From Rhodococcus sp. 06-235-1A (GTDB lineage Bacteria; Actinomycetota; Actinomycetes; Mycobacteriales; Mycobacteriaceae), in contig NZ_NOYI01000013.1 of NCBI RefSeq assembly GCF_002258785.1, positions 310,001-374,000 on the forward strand: a stretch of 64,000 bases of DNA, given 5' to 3'. Below, in pieces: positions 44,647-52,129 of this stretch; position 1 is the first letter of the stretch; each line of letters opens with the position of its first letter. The translations under genes and the position numbers were made by a program. The notes beneath the pieces are model-generated. The model saw nothing but the letters and a program-made list of their open reading frames with translations, had not been told where the DNA came from and did not search any database.

Positions 44647-45072
44647 TTAGCTGAAAATGCTAGAAGCAAGTACCAACAGTTGGGCCAACACTACGAGGGC
44701 AGCCAAGACCACCGCAGCTCGCGTTAGGAGCTGGTTCGCCCTTTCAGCGGAGACCAACTCGGCATTGAGGACCGTGTCGTGTTTGAGTATGAAATCGACA
44801 ACGTCGTCCGCGTTGCGAAGTTCGGCTTCTTCGACCTCGACTGTGGGTTCGGACCAATAGCTCCGCTGCCAAAATTGCGGCTTCCGAGGTCGCGTAAGGC
44901 GGTCAACTTCAGCCTGGATCACCAAAGCCAGCCTCTCTTTCTCCGGGCTAGTCGGCATGTCTTTGTGTATCTCGACCATCGTCTTGAGCGTTTCGTGTGG
45001 CTTCGAGCGATTGGTGTAGAGCACCACCAGTGCCCCGATTACTGCGGCCAGAACGTAGCCCCACGGATTCAT
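44647..45072 (-). CDS. Hypothetical protein with N- and C-terminal membrane helices
   Basis: The 141-residue protein has a first helix at residues about 5-20 (YVLAAVIGALVVLY) and a last helix at about 118-138 (AAVVLAALVVLAQLLVLA). Between them is a charged cytoplasmic loop of about 95 residues (MVEIHKDMPTSPEKERLALV, TVEVEEAELRNADDVVDFIL). No family recognised. ATG 45072 is 63 bp from the divergent 45136 gene, so the two may share a control region. Confidence 0.55.
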   Translation of the reverse strand: MNPWGYVLAAVIGALVVLYTNRSKPHETLKTMVEIHKDMPTSPEKERLALVIQAEVDRLTRPRKPQFWQRSYWSEPTVEVEEAELRNADDVVDFILKHDTVLNAELVSAERANQLLTRAAVVLAALVVLAQLLVLASSIFS

Positions 45073-45135
45073 AACGCAGATTGTTTCAGACGCGCCGATG
45101 TCGCGCGTGGTGCCGCGCGAGACTAGATTGCTGCA

Positions 45136-45831
45136 GTGAGCATTGAGCTGTGGGCAGCCGTCATGGTCGGGGCGAACTTGTCACAGGAACCGTCGATCGT
45201 TCCGGTTCCTACCGTCGTGGTCGAGCCGCAGGTGACGATCCCACCTGACCTACTTGAGCGGCTGACGCCGACGGTGGAGAGCGGAATTTTGGACATAACT
45301 CAACCCACCGCAACACTCGTCACGGGCTTCTTCGCCGTGGTCGGCGCGCTAATTGCGTTTCTGGGCGTTTTCTACGCCCAGTATCGAATCGGCGAAAATT
45401 TGAAGACGCAACTTGGAGCGGAAAATCGAAAAAACCGTCGAGCTGAAACTCTCGAATTGCTGGGAGAAGCACTGGCCGCTCTAGAGGAGGGACATCTTCT
45501 GCAGAAGAACGCCCCACCCTTCACGATCACAAAACTCACCCGCGAAGCTCAACCCCCGGACACGATGGCCGTCAATGCCGCACGACGCGAGGTCATCCTG
45601 GCGCAGTTGCAGCTCCTCGGCCTCGACAAATCGAAGGCCGCGTTCGAGAAGGCACACAACGCGCTGAAGACTGCTTCGTCCTCGGACGAGTCGAACAGCG
45701 CGGTCGCCGACGCGAAAGCTGACGCAGTCAAGGCATTCAAGGCCGACATCGAGGCCCTTGGCGGTAATGGAACTAGTACGACACCGGCTCGAAACGCGAG
45801 GTTTTGCCGGAAGAGTCCAACTGAACAGTGA
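45136..45831 (+). CDS. Hypothetical membrane protein with soluble helical domain
   Basis: The 231-residue protein has a polar extracellular-like N-terminus (PVPTVVVEPQVTIPPDLLER), one membrane helix near residues 58-80 (LVTGFFAVVGALIAFLGVFY) and a cytoplasmic helical domain rich in Ala, Lys and Glu (NRRAETLELLGEALAALEEG, AAFEKAHNALKTA). The last ~20 residues (ARNARFCRKSPTEQ) come from sequence antisense to a gene fragment, so the native C-terminus was probably lost at an insertion boundary near 45770. Start is GTG 45136. Confidence 0.5.
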   Translation: MSIELWAAVMVGANLSQEPSIVPVPTVVVEPQVTIPPDLLERLTPTVESGILDITQPTATLVTGFFAVVGALIAFLGVFYAQYRIGENLKTQLGAENRKNRRAETLELLGEALAALEEGHLLQKNAPPFTITKLTREAQPPDTMAVNAARREVILAQLQLLGLDKSKAAFEKAHNALKTASSSDESNSAVADAKADAVKAFKADIEALGGNGTSTTPARNARFCRKSPTEQ

Positions 45832-46033
45832 CTCCCGCCAACCCTTCTGAAGTCATCGCCCGGAACGCATCCAGCCATTTGGATGCTGGACCGCGTGGGA
45901 TCGCCTGCTGGGTGAGAGTCTCAAGATCCCCAAGATTCAAACTCACGTTCGGGTCTTTCGCGTCATCCTCGAACGTCCACGTCAGCTCGACACCCATCGT
46001 CCGTAGCCAGATTTTCCGCTGCTCCGTGGTCTG
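45773..46033 (-). pseudogene. C-terminal fragment of an unidentified protein
   Basis: The 86 codons ending at a stop at 45773 read TTEQRKIWLRTMGVELTWTF, NVSLNLGDLETLTQQAIPRG, SKWLDAFRAM and QLDSSGKTSRFEPVSY. This is protein-like and of different composition from the TetR frame it overlaps. No start codon precedes it. It resembles a C-terminal region of a larger protein, possibly a recombinase or transposase, but the family is not recognised. It overlaps the ends of both neighbours, as expected for a foreign fragment inserted between them. Confidence 0.4.
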
Positions 46034-46613
46034 ACGCTTCCACCACTGGGTCGAAGGAGTCGAGGATGGTGGCGGCAACGGCGTCGGGGTCGGGCAGGCC
46101 GTCGGGGTCGACCAGCCATTGGACGATGAGACCGCTGAGCAAGGCGTAGCAAAAGGTGCCCGCCTGATCTGCGATCTCGGCGTCTGCGGTCGGGTCGATC
46201 CCGAGGAGCTGCCGTGCCAGCGCCCTGCGAGCTCCGATGATGGCCGCGCGCAGCTTGCGCTGAGTTTCTGGATCGTCATCGGCGCGGGCGATCAGCTCGA
46301 AGGATGCGGCGAGAAGTCCTCGATAGCCGGCAAACGACTCGACAGCGCGAGCCCAGCTGTGCGCGATCCGTGCCCGCATCGGATGACGAGGGACGTCTTG
46401 CAACAGTGCGTCCAACTGAGCGGACCACTCCTCCAGGCCGTCGAGCAAGGCGGAGACGAGTAGCACGTCCGTGGTGCCGAAGTGGTACCCGATGGCCGAG
46501 GTGCTGACGCCGGCAGCCGCCGCGACGTCCCGTGCCCGGGTTCTCGCATATCCCTTCTGGTTCAGGCACGTTCGTGCCCCGCGCAGCAGGGCCTCTCGGT
46601 TGTCGGTGCGCAC
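45963..46613 (-). CDS. TetR-family transcriptional regulator with probable replaced C-terminus
   Basis: The N-terminal HTH is clear: NREALLRGARTCLNQKGYAR, then TRARDVAAAAGVSTSAIGYHFG. The ligand domain continues with SWARAVESFAGYRGLL and GTFCYALLSGLIVQWLVDPD. The frame stays open past ILDSFDPVVEA and ends in about 20 residues encoded antisense-frame to the gene fragment at 45773-46033, so the true C-terminus was probably a few residues shorter. GTG 46613 has AGGAGG 10-15 bp upstream. It is divergent from an SRPBCC gene, its likely target. Confidence 0.8.
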   Translation of the reverse strand: MRTDNREALLRGARTCLNQKGYARTRARDVAAAAGVSTSAIGYHFGTTDVLLVSALLDGLEEWSAQLDALLQDVPRHPMRARIAHSWARAVESFAGYRGLLAASFELIARADDDPETQRKLRAAIIGARRALARQLLGIDPTADAEIADQAGTFCYALLSGLIVQWLVDPDGLPDPDAVAATILDSFDPVVEASDHGAAENLATDDGCRADVDVRG

Positions 46614-46644
46614 GTGCAGGTACCTCCTCCAAGTTGATACGTAT

Positions 46645-46655
46645 GTGTCGTACAC
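46645..46655. promoter_or_regulatory. Palindrome GTGT-CGT-ACAC, candidate TetR operator
   Basis: GTGT (46645-46648) and ACAC (46652-46655) flank CGT, inside the 106-bp divergent region between the TetR and SRPBCC genes. The wider context GTTG ... CAAC at about 46633-46664 is also symmetric. A site here could control both genes. Confidence 0.4.
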
Positions 46656-46719
46656 TTGTGCAACACGGGTGTTCGGATCGATCCTGAACTCTACGACACC
46701 ACAACGATTGGAGAAGCTC

Positions 46720-47232
46720 GTGTCCCGACGTCGCAAGATCATTTCGATCGCATTGGTCGTGCCGGTTGGCCTCATAGTGGGGCTAGCCGTGGTCGGCTCG
46801 CTGCGGGACACCCACGTCGTCACAGTGACCAGGTCCACCACCGCTGACCGCGATGTCATCTGGGAGCTGTGGGCCGACGTCGAGCACCGGCCCGAGTGGG
46901 ACAAGGGGCTGGAGTACATCGAGCTCGACGGCCCATTCGAGGCCGGCGCCACCGGCACCGTCAAGGTCGAAGGGCAGGATCCGATCGAGTACAAGGTGAT
47001 CGAGGTGGCTCCGAAGGAACGGTATACCGATCGCTTCGAGAGCCTGCCCGGCACCCATACCGACTGGCAGCACACCATCGAAACGAACGAGCACGGTGGA
47101 TACGACGTCACCTGGCGTCTCGAGACGCGGGGGCCGCTGTCATTGATCTCGCTTCCCGTCCTCAAGAGCATCTTCGGCAAGGAGATTCCGGCCGCCGTTG
47201 ATGAGTTCGTCACCCTCGCCGAAGCGCGCTGA
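46720..47232 (+). CDS. Membrane-anchored SRPBCC (START/polyketide cyclase-like) protein
   Basis: The 170-residue protein has an N-terminal membrane helix after a basic start (SRRRKIISIALVVPVGLIVG) and then an SRPBCC ligand-binding domain: STTADRDVIWELWADVEHRP, GLEYIELDGPFEAGATGTVK and GYDVTWRLETRGPLSLI. Such domains bind lipids or polyketides in a cavity. GTG at 46720 has GGAG upstream. The divergent TetR gene probably regulates it. A hairpin follows directly after the stop. Confidence 0.78.
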   Translation: MSRRRKIISIALVVPVGLIVGLAVVGSLRDTHVVTVTRSTTADRDVIWELWADVEHRPEWDKGLEYIELDGPFEAGATGTVKVEGQDPIEYKVIEVAPKERYTDRFESLPGTHTDWQHTIETNEHGGYDVTWRLETRGPLSLISLPVLKSIFGKEIPAAVDEFVTLAEAR

Positions 47233-47251
47233 CCAGGCCCCTGCGGCCTGG
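47233..47251 (+). terminator. Hairpin terminator of the SRPBCC gene
   Basis: CCAGGCC (47233-47239) pairs perfectly with GGCCTGG (47245-47251) with a 5-nt loop, right after the stop codon. Confidence 0.6.
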
Positions 47252-47271
47252 AGTATTCGGGGGACATCGAT

Positions 47272-47352
47272 GTGCCTGACGCGACCTTCGATTGCCCCAA
47301 CCTGACCAAATTCGCGCGGCTCGACGAGCTCGGCCTCGAAGTCACCCGGTAG
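47272..47352 (+). pseudogene. Transposase N-terminal fragment (ISL3-like)
   Basis: From GTG 47272 the short frame reads VPDATFDCPNLTKFARLDEL and GLEVTR before a stop at 47350-47352. This matches my recollection of the N-terminus of ISL3-family transposases (ATFxxPxLTxFxRLDELGLEV). The rest of the transposase is absent; the sequence continues as a resolvase-like fragment. It is an insertion-sequence remnant. Confidence 0.5.
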
Positions 47353-47357
47353 ACCCG

Positions 47358-47723
47358 ATGGGCAAACTGTTCATCGGAATGCTCGGGGTCATAGCCGAAT
47401 TCGAGTCCGACCTCATGCGAGGTCCAGATCCCCGAGAGGCACTTGCCGCAAACACGCTGCTCACGGCGGCGGAGATCGACGAAATCGGCACCGTGTTGAA
47501 GAAACTCGATGCCCGCGTCTGCTGGGCGGAGCCCGCCCTGTATGAACTCGCCAAACAACCAGGAATGACCGCTGCACAGCTCGCCGAAGAGCTGCCGATC
47601 GACAAGGACGCGCTCAAGCGCCGTATCCGAACGCTCAAAGAACACGGCATCACTCGCTGCCTGCCTTCGGGCTATCAGCTTTCCCCTCGCCGCCACCGAC
47701 GCGCCTTCACCCGCACAGCGTGA
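47358..47723 (+). pseudogene. Resolvase fragment fused to a winged-helix-like segment
   Basis: The 121-codon frame from ATG 47358 starts MGKLFIGMLGVIAEFESDL, matching the conserved helix of serine resolvases (GKLxFxxLGxxAEFExDLI). It is then joined to a different module, LTAAEIDEIGTVLKKLDARV, TAAQLAEELPIDKDALKRRI and RTLKEHGITRCLPSGYQLSP, a winged-helix-like domain. The resolvase catalytic N-terminus with its serine is missing. It is best read as two gene fragments joined by recombination; expression as a small DNA-binding protein cannot be excluded. Confidence 0.5.
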
Positions 47724-47799
47724 ACGGGTATCGGCCTGAGATAGCCTCCTTCGAAATCGGCTCGTCCTTATCGGATGATGAATCTACGCTGCTGCAATT

Positions 47800-48327
47800 G
47801 TGACCGTAGCTACGACTCGACTGGACCTTCTGCGCTGGCAGTTCGATCTGACCTGGGCGCTCTTCGAGCTACATCTAGAGGAACTGACGTCCGAGATGCT
47901 TCGGTGGGAGCCAGCACGAGTGTGCTGGAACGTACGAATAGATGAAGACCGACAGTGGACTGCGGACTGGGACGAGGCGGAGCTCGACCCGATCCCGGTG
48001 CCGACGATTGGGTGGCTCACATGGCACATCGGCTGGTGGTGGTCGGTGGCCTTGGACCACGCTCAAGATAAAAGGCTGCGTGAACGAGTTGAGATCGTGT
48101 GGCCTGGTGACCTCGACGGAGTTCTGGCATGGCTGCGCGATCTCCGGCTCGACTGGCTCGAAATTTTGACCAGCTACGCTGACGGCGACCTGGATGCCCC
48201 GTCGTCTTACCCGTGGGGCGAAGGCTCGGAGAACACCGTTGCTCACACCGTGGCGTGGTTGAACGCGGAGCTGATGAAAAACGCAGCCGAGATCGGCCAA
48301 CTCAGACTGCAGTGTTCGGCTTCCTGA
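47800..48327 (+). CDS. DinB/DUF664 family protein
   Basis: The 175-residue protein is a DinB four-helix bundle: RLDLLRWQFDLTWALFELHL, then GWLTWHIGWWWSVALDHA with a metal-binding His, and NTVAHTVAWLNAELMKNAAE with another His. DinB proteins bind Zn or Ni through three histidines and often act as thiol transferases. In actinobacteria they are bacillithiol/mycothiol-dependent transferases. The substrate is unknown. Start is GTG 47800. A second DinB gene lies 470 bp away on the other strand. Confidence 0.78.
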   Translation: MTVATTRLDLLRWQFDLTWALFELHLEELTSEMLRWEPARVCWNVRIDEDRQWTADWDEAELDPIPVPTIGWLTWHIGWWWSVALDHAQDKRLRERVEIVWPGDLDGVLAWLRDLRLDWLEILTSYADGDLDAPSSYPWGEGSENTVAHTVAWLNAELMKNAAEIGQLRLQCSAS

Positions 48328-48795
48328 GACGCTTGTTCGAACAGGTAGGCGTGCTCGCGTAGCGCTTCAGTCACCATTTCCGAGGTCACGTGTTCCCCGA
48401 GATGGCTACACCCTTCGATGCTCTACGTGCTTGGATATCGAACGCGCCGCGCGACAATGGCGTTGTCCCAAAACAAGTCACACTCCAGCAACAGTGTGAG
48501 ACAGGCGAGAGATCCGAAGGACTCGCCATGGACATCACAGTCGATCGCACTCCCTTCGCCTGGGCCGGATCGGGACAGGCGATCGGCTTGCAGCGGTGTC
48601 TTTCTCGATCCCCCCCGGCAACAACAATCGCCACCTCGACCTCTTATGACGGTCGTTCGATCTGTGAATCGCCCCCGCCTGTGGGTTTCAAAAGCCGATT
48701 GCACAGGGACTGGGCGGCTACCCACGCGGATGGCTTGGTCGCCTTGACATTTCGGCCCATACGCATGAATGCATGGTGCTTGGGTCGGTGCGGTG
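48328..48795. other. 468-bp region with no supported gene
   Basis: Open frames on both strands here (for example 48390-48795 plus and 48423-48795 minus) lack family-like sequence, ribosome sites and consistent codon use. I see no tRNA, hairpin terminator or repeat of note. It separates the two convergent DinB genes and may be decayed DNA. Confidence 0.5.
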
Positions 48796-49302
48796 TCAGG
48801 ACCGCATGGTCTCGACCGTACCGGCGGCATCTATCTGCTCACGGAGGATGTCACCGTGACCTGCGTGCCTGGCGAACTCCTGAATCATCATCAGCAGTGT
48901 CCATCGCATGCTGATGGTTCCTTCGATGGGCAGATCGATGGTGTCGTCGAGATCGAAGCGGGAGGCGATGTCGCGCGATCGTGTGCTGGCTCGCTCGAAC
49001 TCATCGATGACGTCGGCCAAGGTCTCGTGATCGTCGACGGAAAAGGTTCCTGCATCGCGTCGTGCATAGCCGTCGCAATCGGATTCGTCGAGGTCGGCCC
49101 AATGCCTTTGGAACCAAATGCGTTCTGCCGCAGCAGCGTGCTTGATAAGTGAGATAGGTGTCGTGAGGGATGGGACCAAACGCCTGCGGGCTTCGGATTC
49201 GCCTAGGCCGCGGGCCGTGTCGATCAGGGCTCGTCGGTTGCGGTCCAGCATGGCGTCGATGATCTGTCGATCATCTCCAGCGGTAATCATGTCGTCGTAC
49301 AT
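48796..49302 (-). CDS. DinB/DUF664 family protein (mycothiol transferase-like)
   Basis: The 168-residue protein matches the DUF664 branch of DinB: DRNRRALIDTARGLGESEAR, then SLIKHAAAAERIWFQRHWAD with a metal His, and the terminal WTLLMMIQEFARHAGHGDIL with the other histidines, the motif E-x-x-R-H-x-G-H-x-D. This branch includes mycothiol-dependent enzymes that detoxify electrophiles. ATG at 49302 is used; MITAGDD five residues later is an alternative start. Confidence 0.85.
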   Translation of the reverse strand: MYDDMITAGDDRQIIDAMLDRNRRALIDTARGLGESEARRRLVPSLTTPISLIKHAAAAERIWFQRHWADLDESDCDGYARRDAGTFSVDDHETLADVIDEFERASTRSRDIASRFDLDDTIDLPIEGTISMRWTLLMMIQEFARHAGHGDILREQIDAAGTVETMRS

Positions 49303-49707
49303 CGTCGTCCGTTCTTGCCGGCAGATAGGGAACTCATGCGATTGCGGCTTATGTTCTTCGGGTAAGGCATTGGGTTCGAGGAAGCCGTGTCCTCACGGTT
49401 TGCGTCCGCACGATGAGGGCTGGCAACGCAATGTGGTTGGCCGCAGTGGACGCTTCCAGCTAACGATGCCGGGCGAGTGTCGAACACCGCGCTGAGGCGT
49501 CGGCGGACTCGTGAATTTCAACGCGTTCGGCAACGTATTTCCCGGCCCTGCGCTCAGCGGCAACCTCACGACGGTGACCACCCCGGCGTAGTGGCACCGA
49601 CCTCACTACCGGGAAGGAACCGCCCCCTGATTCTCGCTCGAGTATCGGTCACCATGATCATCGGCGACTCCGGCAAAGACATCGGAGCCCGTACTGGTTT
49701 CTCAGGG
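49303..49707. other. 405-bp region with no supported gene
   Basis: No full-length gene is visible. A short frame at 49511-49591 (NFNAFGNVFPGPALSGNL, then TTVTTPA and stop) is protein-like and may be a gene remnant. The region marks the right side of the accessory island before the core-like transporter gene. Confidence 0.45.
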
Positions 49708-50958
49708 CTAGATCTGCAGCGCCAGCCACAGGCCCGCCACGGCCCCGACGATGGTCAGCGGCGTCGTGATGACGCCGAGAATGGTGAACGTCTTCAGATT
49801 GGCCGGCTCGTCGTTTGCCGACGCGACGCGTCGCCACAGCATGATTGCCAGCGACCCGACATAGGTGAGGTTGGGGCCGAGATTCACCCCGATCACCATG
49901 GCCAACAACAGCGCCGGGGGAGCGTCGGCCCCGAACGCGGCCAGCAGCAGCAGGGTCGCGGGCAGGTTGTTGACGATGTTCGACGCCACCGCCGCGATGG
50001 CGGCCGCGGCGAGCAGTGACACGAAGGTGGTGTCGGACGGCAGGATCCGCGCCAACCAGTCGCCGATCGGTCCCGTCGTCACACCGAGGACGACGATGCC
50101 GAGCAGAAAGACGAAGCCACAGAACGGCAGATCGGCGCCGCGTAGAACGGCGCGAGGCGTGGTGTGACGTCCTCGAAGTGCCGGGATCGCCAGCGCAATC
50201 GACCCCACGGCGGCCACCCAAAACGGTTCGATGTCGAAGAGCCCCGCCACCGCGAAGCCGACGAGTGTCGCACCGAGGATGAGCAGCGTGCTGCGAGGTG
50301 CGGGTACGTCGTCGGTGCTCTGCTCAGTGGGACTGCTCGGTGGGGTCGCGGGACCGGTCAGATCCTTGCGGAAGAAGATCAGGAACACCGCCAGTTCGAT
50401 AGCGACCGCGAAGATCCACGGCAGTGCCATCAGGGCCGTGAAGTGCAGGAAGGTCAGACCCGTTGCGGCGAAGGCCAGCAGGTTGGTCAGATTGGACACC
50501 GGCAGCAGAGTCGACGCCGAATTGGACAGGTGTGCAGTGGCGTAACTGTGTGGACGCGGCGACATTCCCAGGATGCGCGCCGCGCCGATGATGGCCGGTG
50601 TCAGCAGCACCACGGTGGCGTCGAGGCTGAGGACTGCCGTGGTCGATGCAGCTGCTGCGAACACCAGAGTGAGCAGTCTGCGTGGGCTGCCCTTCGCGCC
50701 TCGTCGTAGCTTCGCGGCGATCCAGGTGAACACACCGAGGGCATCCGAGAGATGCGCCAGGATCAGGATGAACGCCAGGAACACGACGGTGGGAGCGAGC
50801 TCGAGTACCTGCTCGCGTGCGGCGTCGAGGCTGACGAGACCGACGAGCAGAACGACCGCGGCAGCCGGTAGCGCAGCGACGATCTCGGGCAGACCGCGGG
50901 GTCGGACGATCGCAAAAACGAGTACAGCAGCGACCAATGCCGCGGCAAGAACGGTCAC
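49708..50958 (-). CDS. ArsB/SLC13-type ion transporter
   Basis: The 416-residue protein has about 11 membrane helices and the two-fold pseudo-symmetry of the ion transporter superfamily (ArsB, CitT, SLC13). The first hairpin-loop motif carries SNSASTLLPVSNLTNLLAF and the second SNIVNNLPATLLLLAAFG, the conserved SN-x-x-(N/P) elements. It probably exports arsenite or transports dicarboxylate or another anion. No ArsR or ArsC gene is next to it, which argues against a dedicated arsenic operon. It overlaps DUF1697 by 4 bp. Confidence 0.83.
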   Translation of the reverse strand: MTVLAAALVAAVLVFAIVRPRGLPEIVAALPAAAVVLLVGLVSLDAAREQVLELAPTVVFLAFILILAHLSDALGVFTWIAAKLRRGAKGSPRRLLTLVFAAAASTTAVLSLDATVVLLTPAIIGAARILGMSPRPHSYATAHLSNSASTLLPVSNLTNLLAFAATGLTFLHFTALMALPWIFAVAIELAVFLIFFRKDLTGPATPPSSPTEQSTDDVPAPRSTLLILGATLVGFAVAGLFDIEPFWVAAVGSIALAIPALRGRHTTPRAVLRGADLPFCGFVFLLGIVVLGVTTGPIGDWLARILPSDTTFVSLLAAAAIAAVASNIVNNLPATLLLLAAFGADAPPALLLAMVIGVNLGPNLTYVGSLAIMLWRRVASANDEPANLKTFTILGVITTPLTIVGAVAGLWLALQI

Positions 50959-51479
50959 GCGAGAATCTTCACGAGCGTGCGCACGTTTCGCGTGGTGGTC
51001 GTGGCCTTGTACTTGGCTTTCGCCGTGGCTTTCCCGAACGTGCTGTCGGTGGTGCTGCCCTTGCGCACCTCCCAGTAGAGCACGCTGTTCCCCTCGGCGA
51101 TCCTTTCGAGCTCGGGGTCGAGTTCGTCTGCAAGAGCGGACAATTCGGTCAAATGGCTATCATCGTTACCGAACACCACATAAGGATGCCAGCCTTCTCG
51201 TTCGGCGTCGAACGGGTAGGACTCCACCACAGCTCGAAGTGTCGGCACGTTCAGCACCACAACCCAGGCCTGGTAGCCGAACGCCTGGGCGAGCGTGCTC
51301 TCCGCCTGTGCCTTGACGGCGTCGACGGTCAGCGAAGAGCCCAGCAGGACATTGCCGGTCGCCAGTGCGGTGCGGACATCGGTGAAGCCGGCCGATGTCA
51401 GGGCCTCACGGAGATCGGCCATCTTGATGTTGATGCCACCGACGTTGATGCCGCGCAGCAACACGACCCACTCACTCAT
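50955..51479 (-). CDS. DUF1697 family protein
   Basis: The 174-residue cytoplasmic protein has the DUF1697 start (VVLLRGINVGGINIKMADLR), then SAGFTDVRTALATGNVLLGS and the terminal TTTRNVRTLVKIL. Function is unknown. The gene overlaps the transporter start by 4 bp (ATGA-type), so both are translated from one message. It is divergent from a TetR gene across a short gap with a palindrome. Confidence 0.87.
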   Translation of the reverse strand: MSEWVVLLRGINVGGINIKMADLREALTSAGFTDVRTALATGNVLLGSSLTVDAVKAQAESTLAQAFGYQAWVVVLNVPTLRAVVESYPFDAEREGWHPYVVFGNDDSHLTELSALADELDPELERIAEGNSVLYWEVRKGSTTDSTFGKATAKAKYKATTTTRNVRTLVKILA

Positions 51480-51524
51480 GGGAGGAACTGTAGTGAAGTG
51501 CTCGACAACCGCCCTTGAGTAAGT

Positions 51525-51542
51525 AGTTAGTAACCAGTAACT
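51525..51542. promoter_or_regulatory. Inverted repeat AGTTA-N8-TAACT, candidate TetR operator
   Basis: AGTTA (51525-51529) and TAACT (51538-51542) lie at the start of the TetR gene and within the divergent promoter region. The core GTAACCAGTAAC has repeated TAAC half-sites. Binding here would repress both transcription units. Confidence 0.55.
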
Positions 51543-51550
51543 TGATGGTC

Positions 51551-52129
51551 ATGGCGCAGCGAGAACGGATGACCGGACCCGACCGTCGCGAGCAGATTCT
51601 GCGGATCGCAGCGGACGAATTCGCCACGGCCGGACTCCACGGCGGTTCGACCGAGGCAATTGCCCGCACAGCCGGGATCACCCAGGCCTACATCTTTCGG
51701 ATATTCGGAACCAAGAAGGCACTGTTCTCCGAACTGGTCGTCGCGTCCTTCGATCGGTTGGCGGACGGAATGCGTGAAGCTGCGGGAACGGACACCGGGC
51801 AACAGGCGTTGGCGTCGATGGGGGAGCGGTACTACGCCATGCTCGATGATCGAACCTCACTGTTGCTGCAACTACAGGGGATCGCAGCATGTGGCGATCC
51901 CGAGGTCCGGGACGCGGTGCGGGCAGGCTTCGGCCGGATGTGGAACACAGTCGCGGAGGTCACCGGGCTCGACGCCGTGACCGTCAAGGCGTTTCTCGCG
52001 TTCGGCATGCTGCTCAACAGTGGCGCGGCCCTGCAGATCCACGACGTCGACGCGCCGTGGGCCAACGGAGTGGGCACTCGCATCCAGGCCGGATTGTTCG
52101 ACCACATCACGAGCGATACGAACCGATGA
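51551..52129 (+). CDS. TetR-family transcriptional regulator
   Basis: The HTH of this 192-residue protein is RREQILRIAADEFATAGLHG with STEAIARTAGITQAYIFRIF, typical of TetR repressors; the ligand domain follows. I use ATG 51551; ATG 51545 and TTG 51542 are equally open and no ribosome site decides. Its stop overlaps the start of an MFS exporter gene by 4 bp (ATGA). The pair is a classical drug-sensing repressor and exporter unit. Confidence 0.86.
   Translation: MAQRERMTGPDRREQILRIAADEFATAGLHGGSTEAIARTAGITQAYIFRIFGTKKALFSELVVASFDRLADGMREAAGTDTGQQALASMGERYYAMLDDRTSLLLQLQGIAACGDPEVRDAVRAGFGRMWNTVAEVTGLDAVTVKAFLAFGMLLNSGAALQIHDVDAPWANGVGTRIQAGLFDHITSDTNR

Noticed and set aside
45963..47696. A 577-codon minus-strand frame
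   Set aside because: Only the portion from 46613 down is a TetR protein. The rest is antisense to the SRPBCC gene and resolvase fragment.
48390..48914. Plus-strand frame of 174 codons between the DinB genes
   Set aside because: No ribosome site or family pattern, and its 3' part is antisense to the second DinB gene.
41542..49707. Possible CRISPR array, prophage structural genes or restriction-modification genes in the island
   Set aside because: No regular repeats with spacers, no capsid, terminase, portal or methyltransferase motifs were found on either strand.
49708..50958. Reading the transporter as a dedicated arsenite pump (arsB)
   Set aside because: The fold fits, but no arsR, arsC or arsA gene is nearby and its partner is DUF1697, so the substrate is left open.
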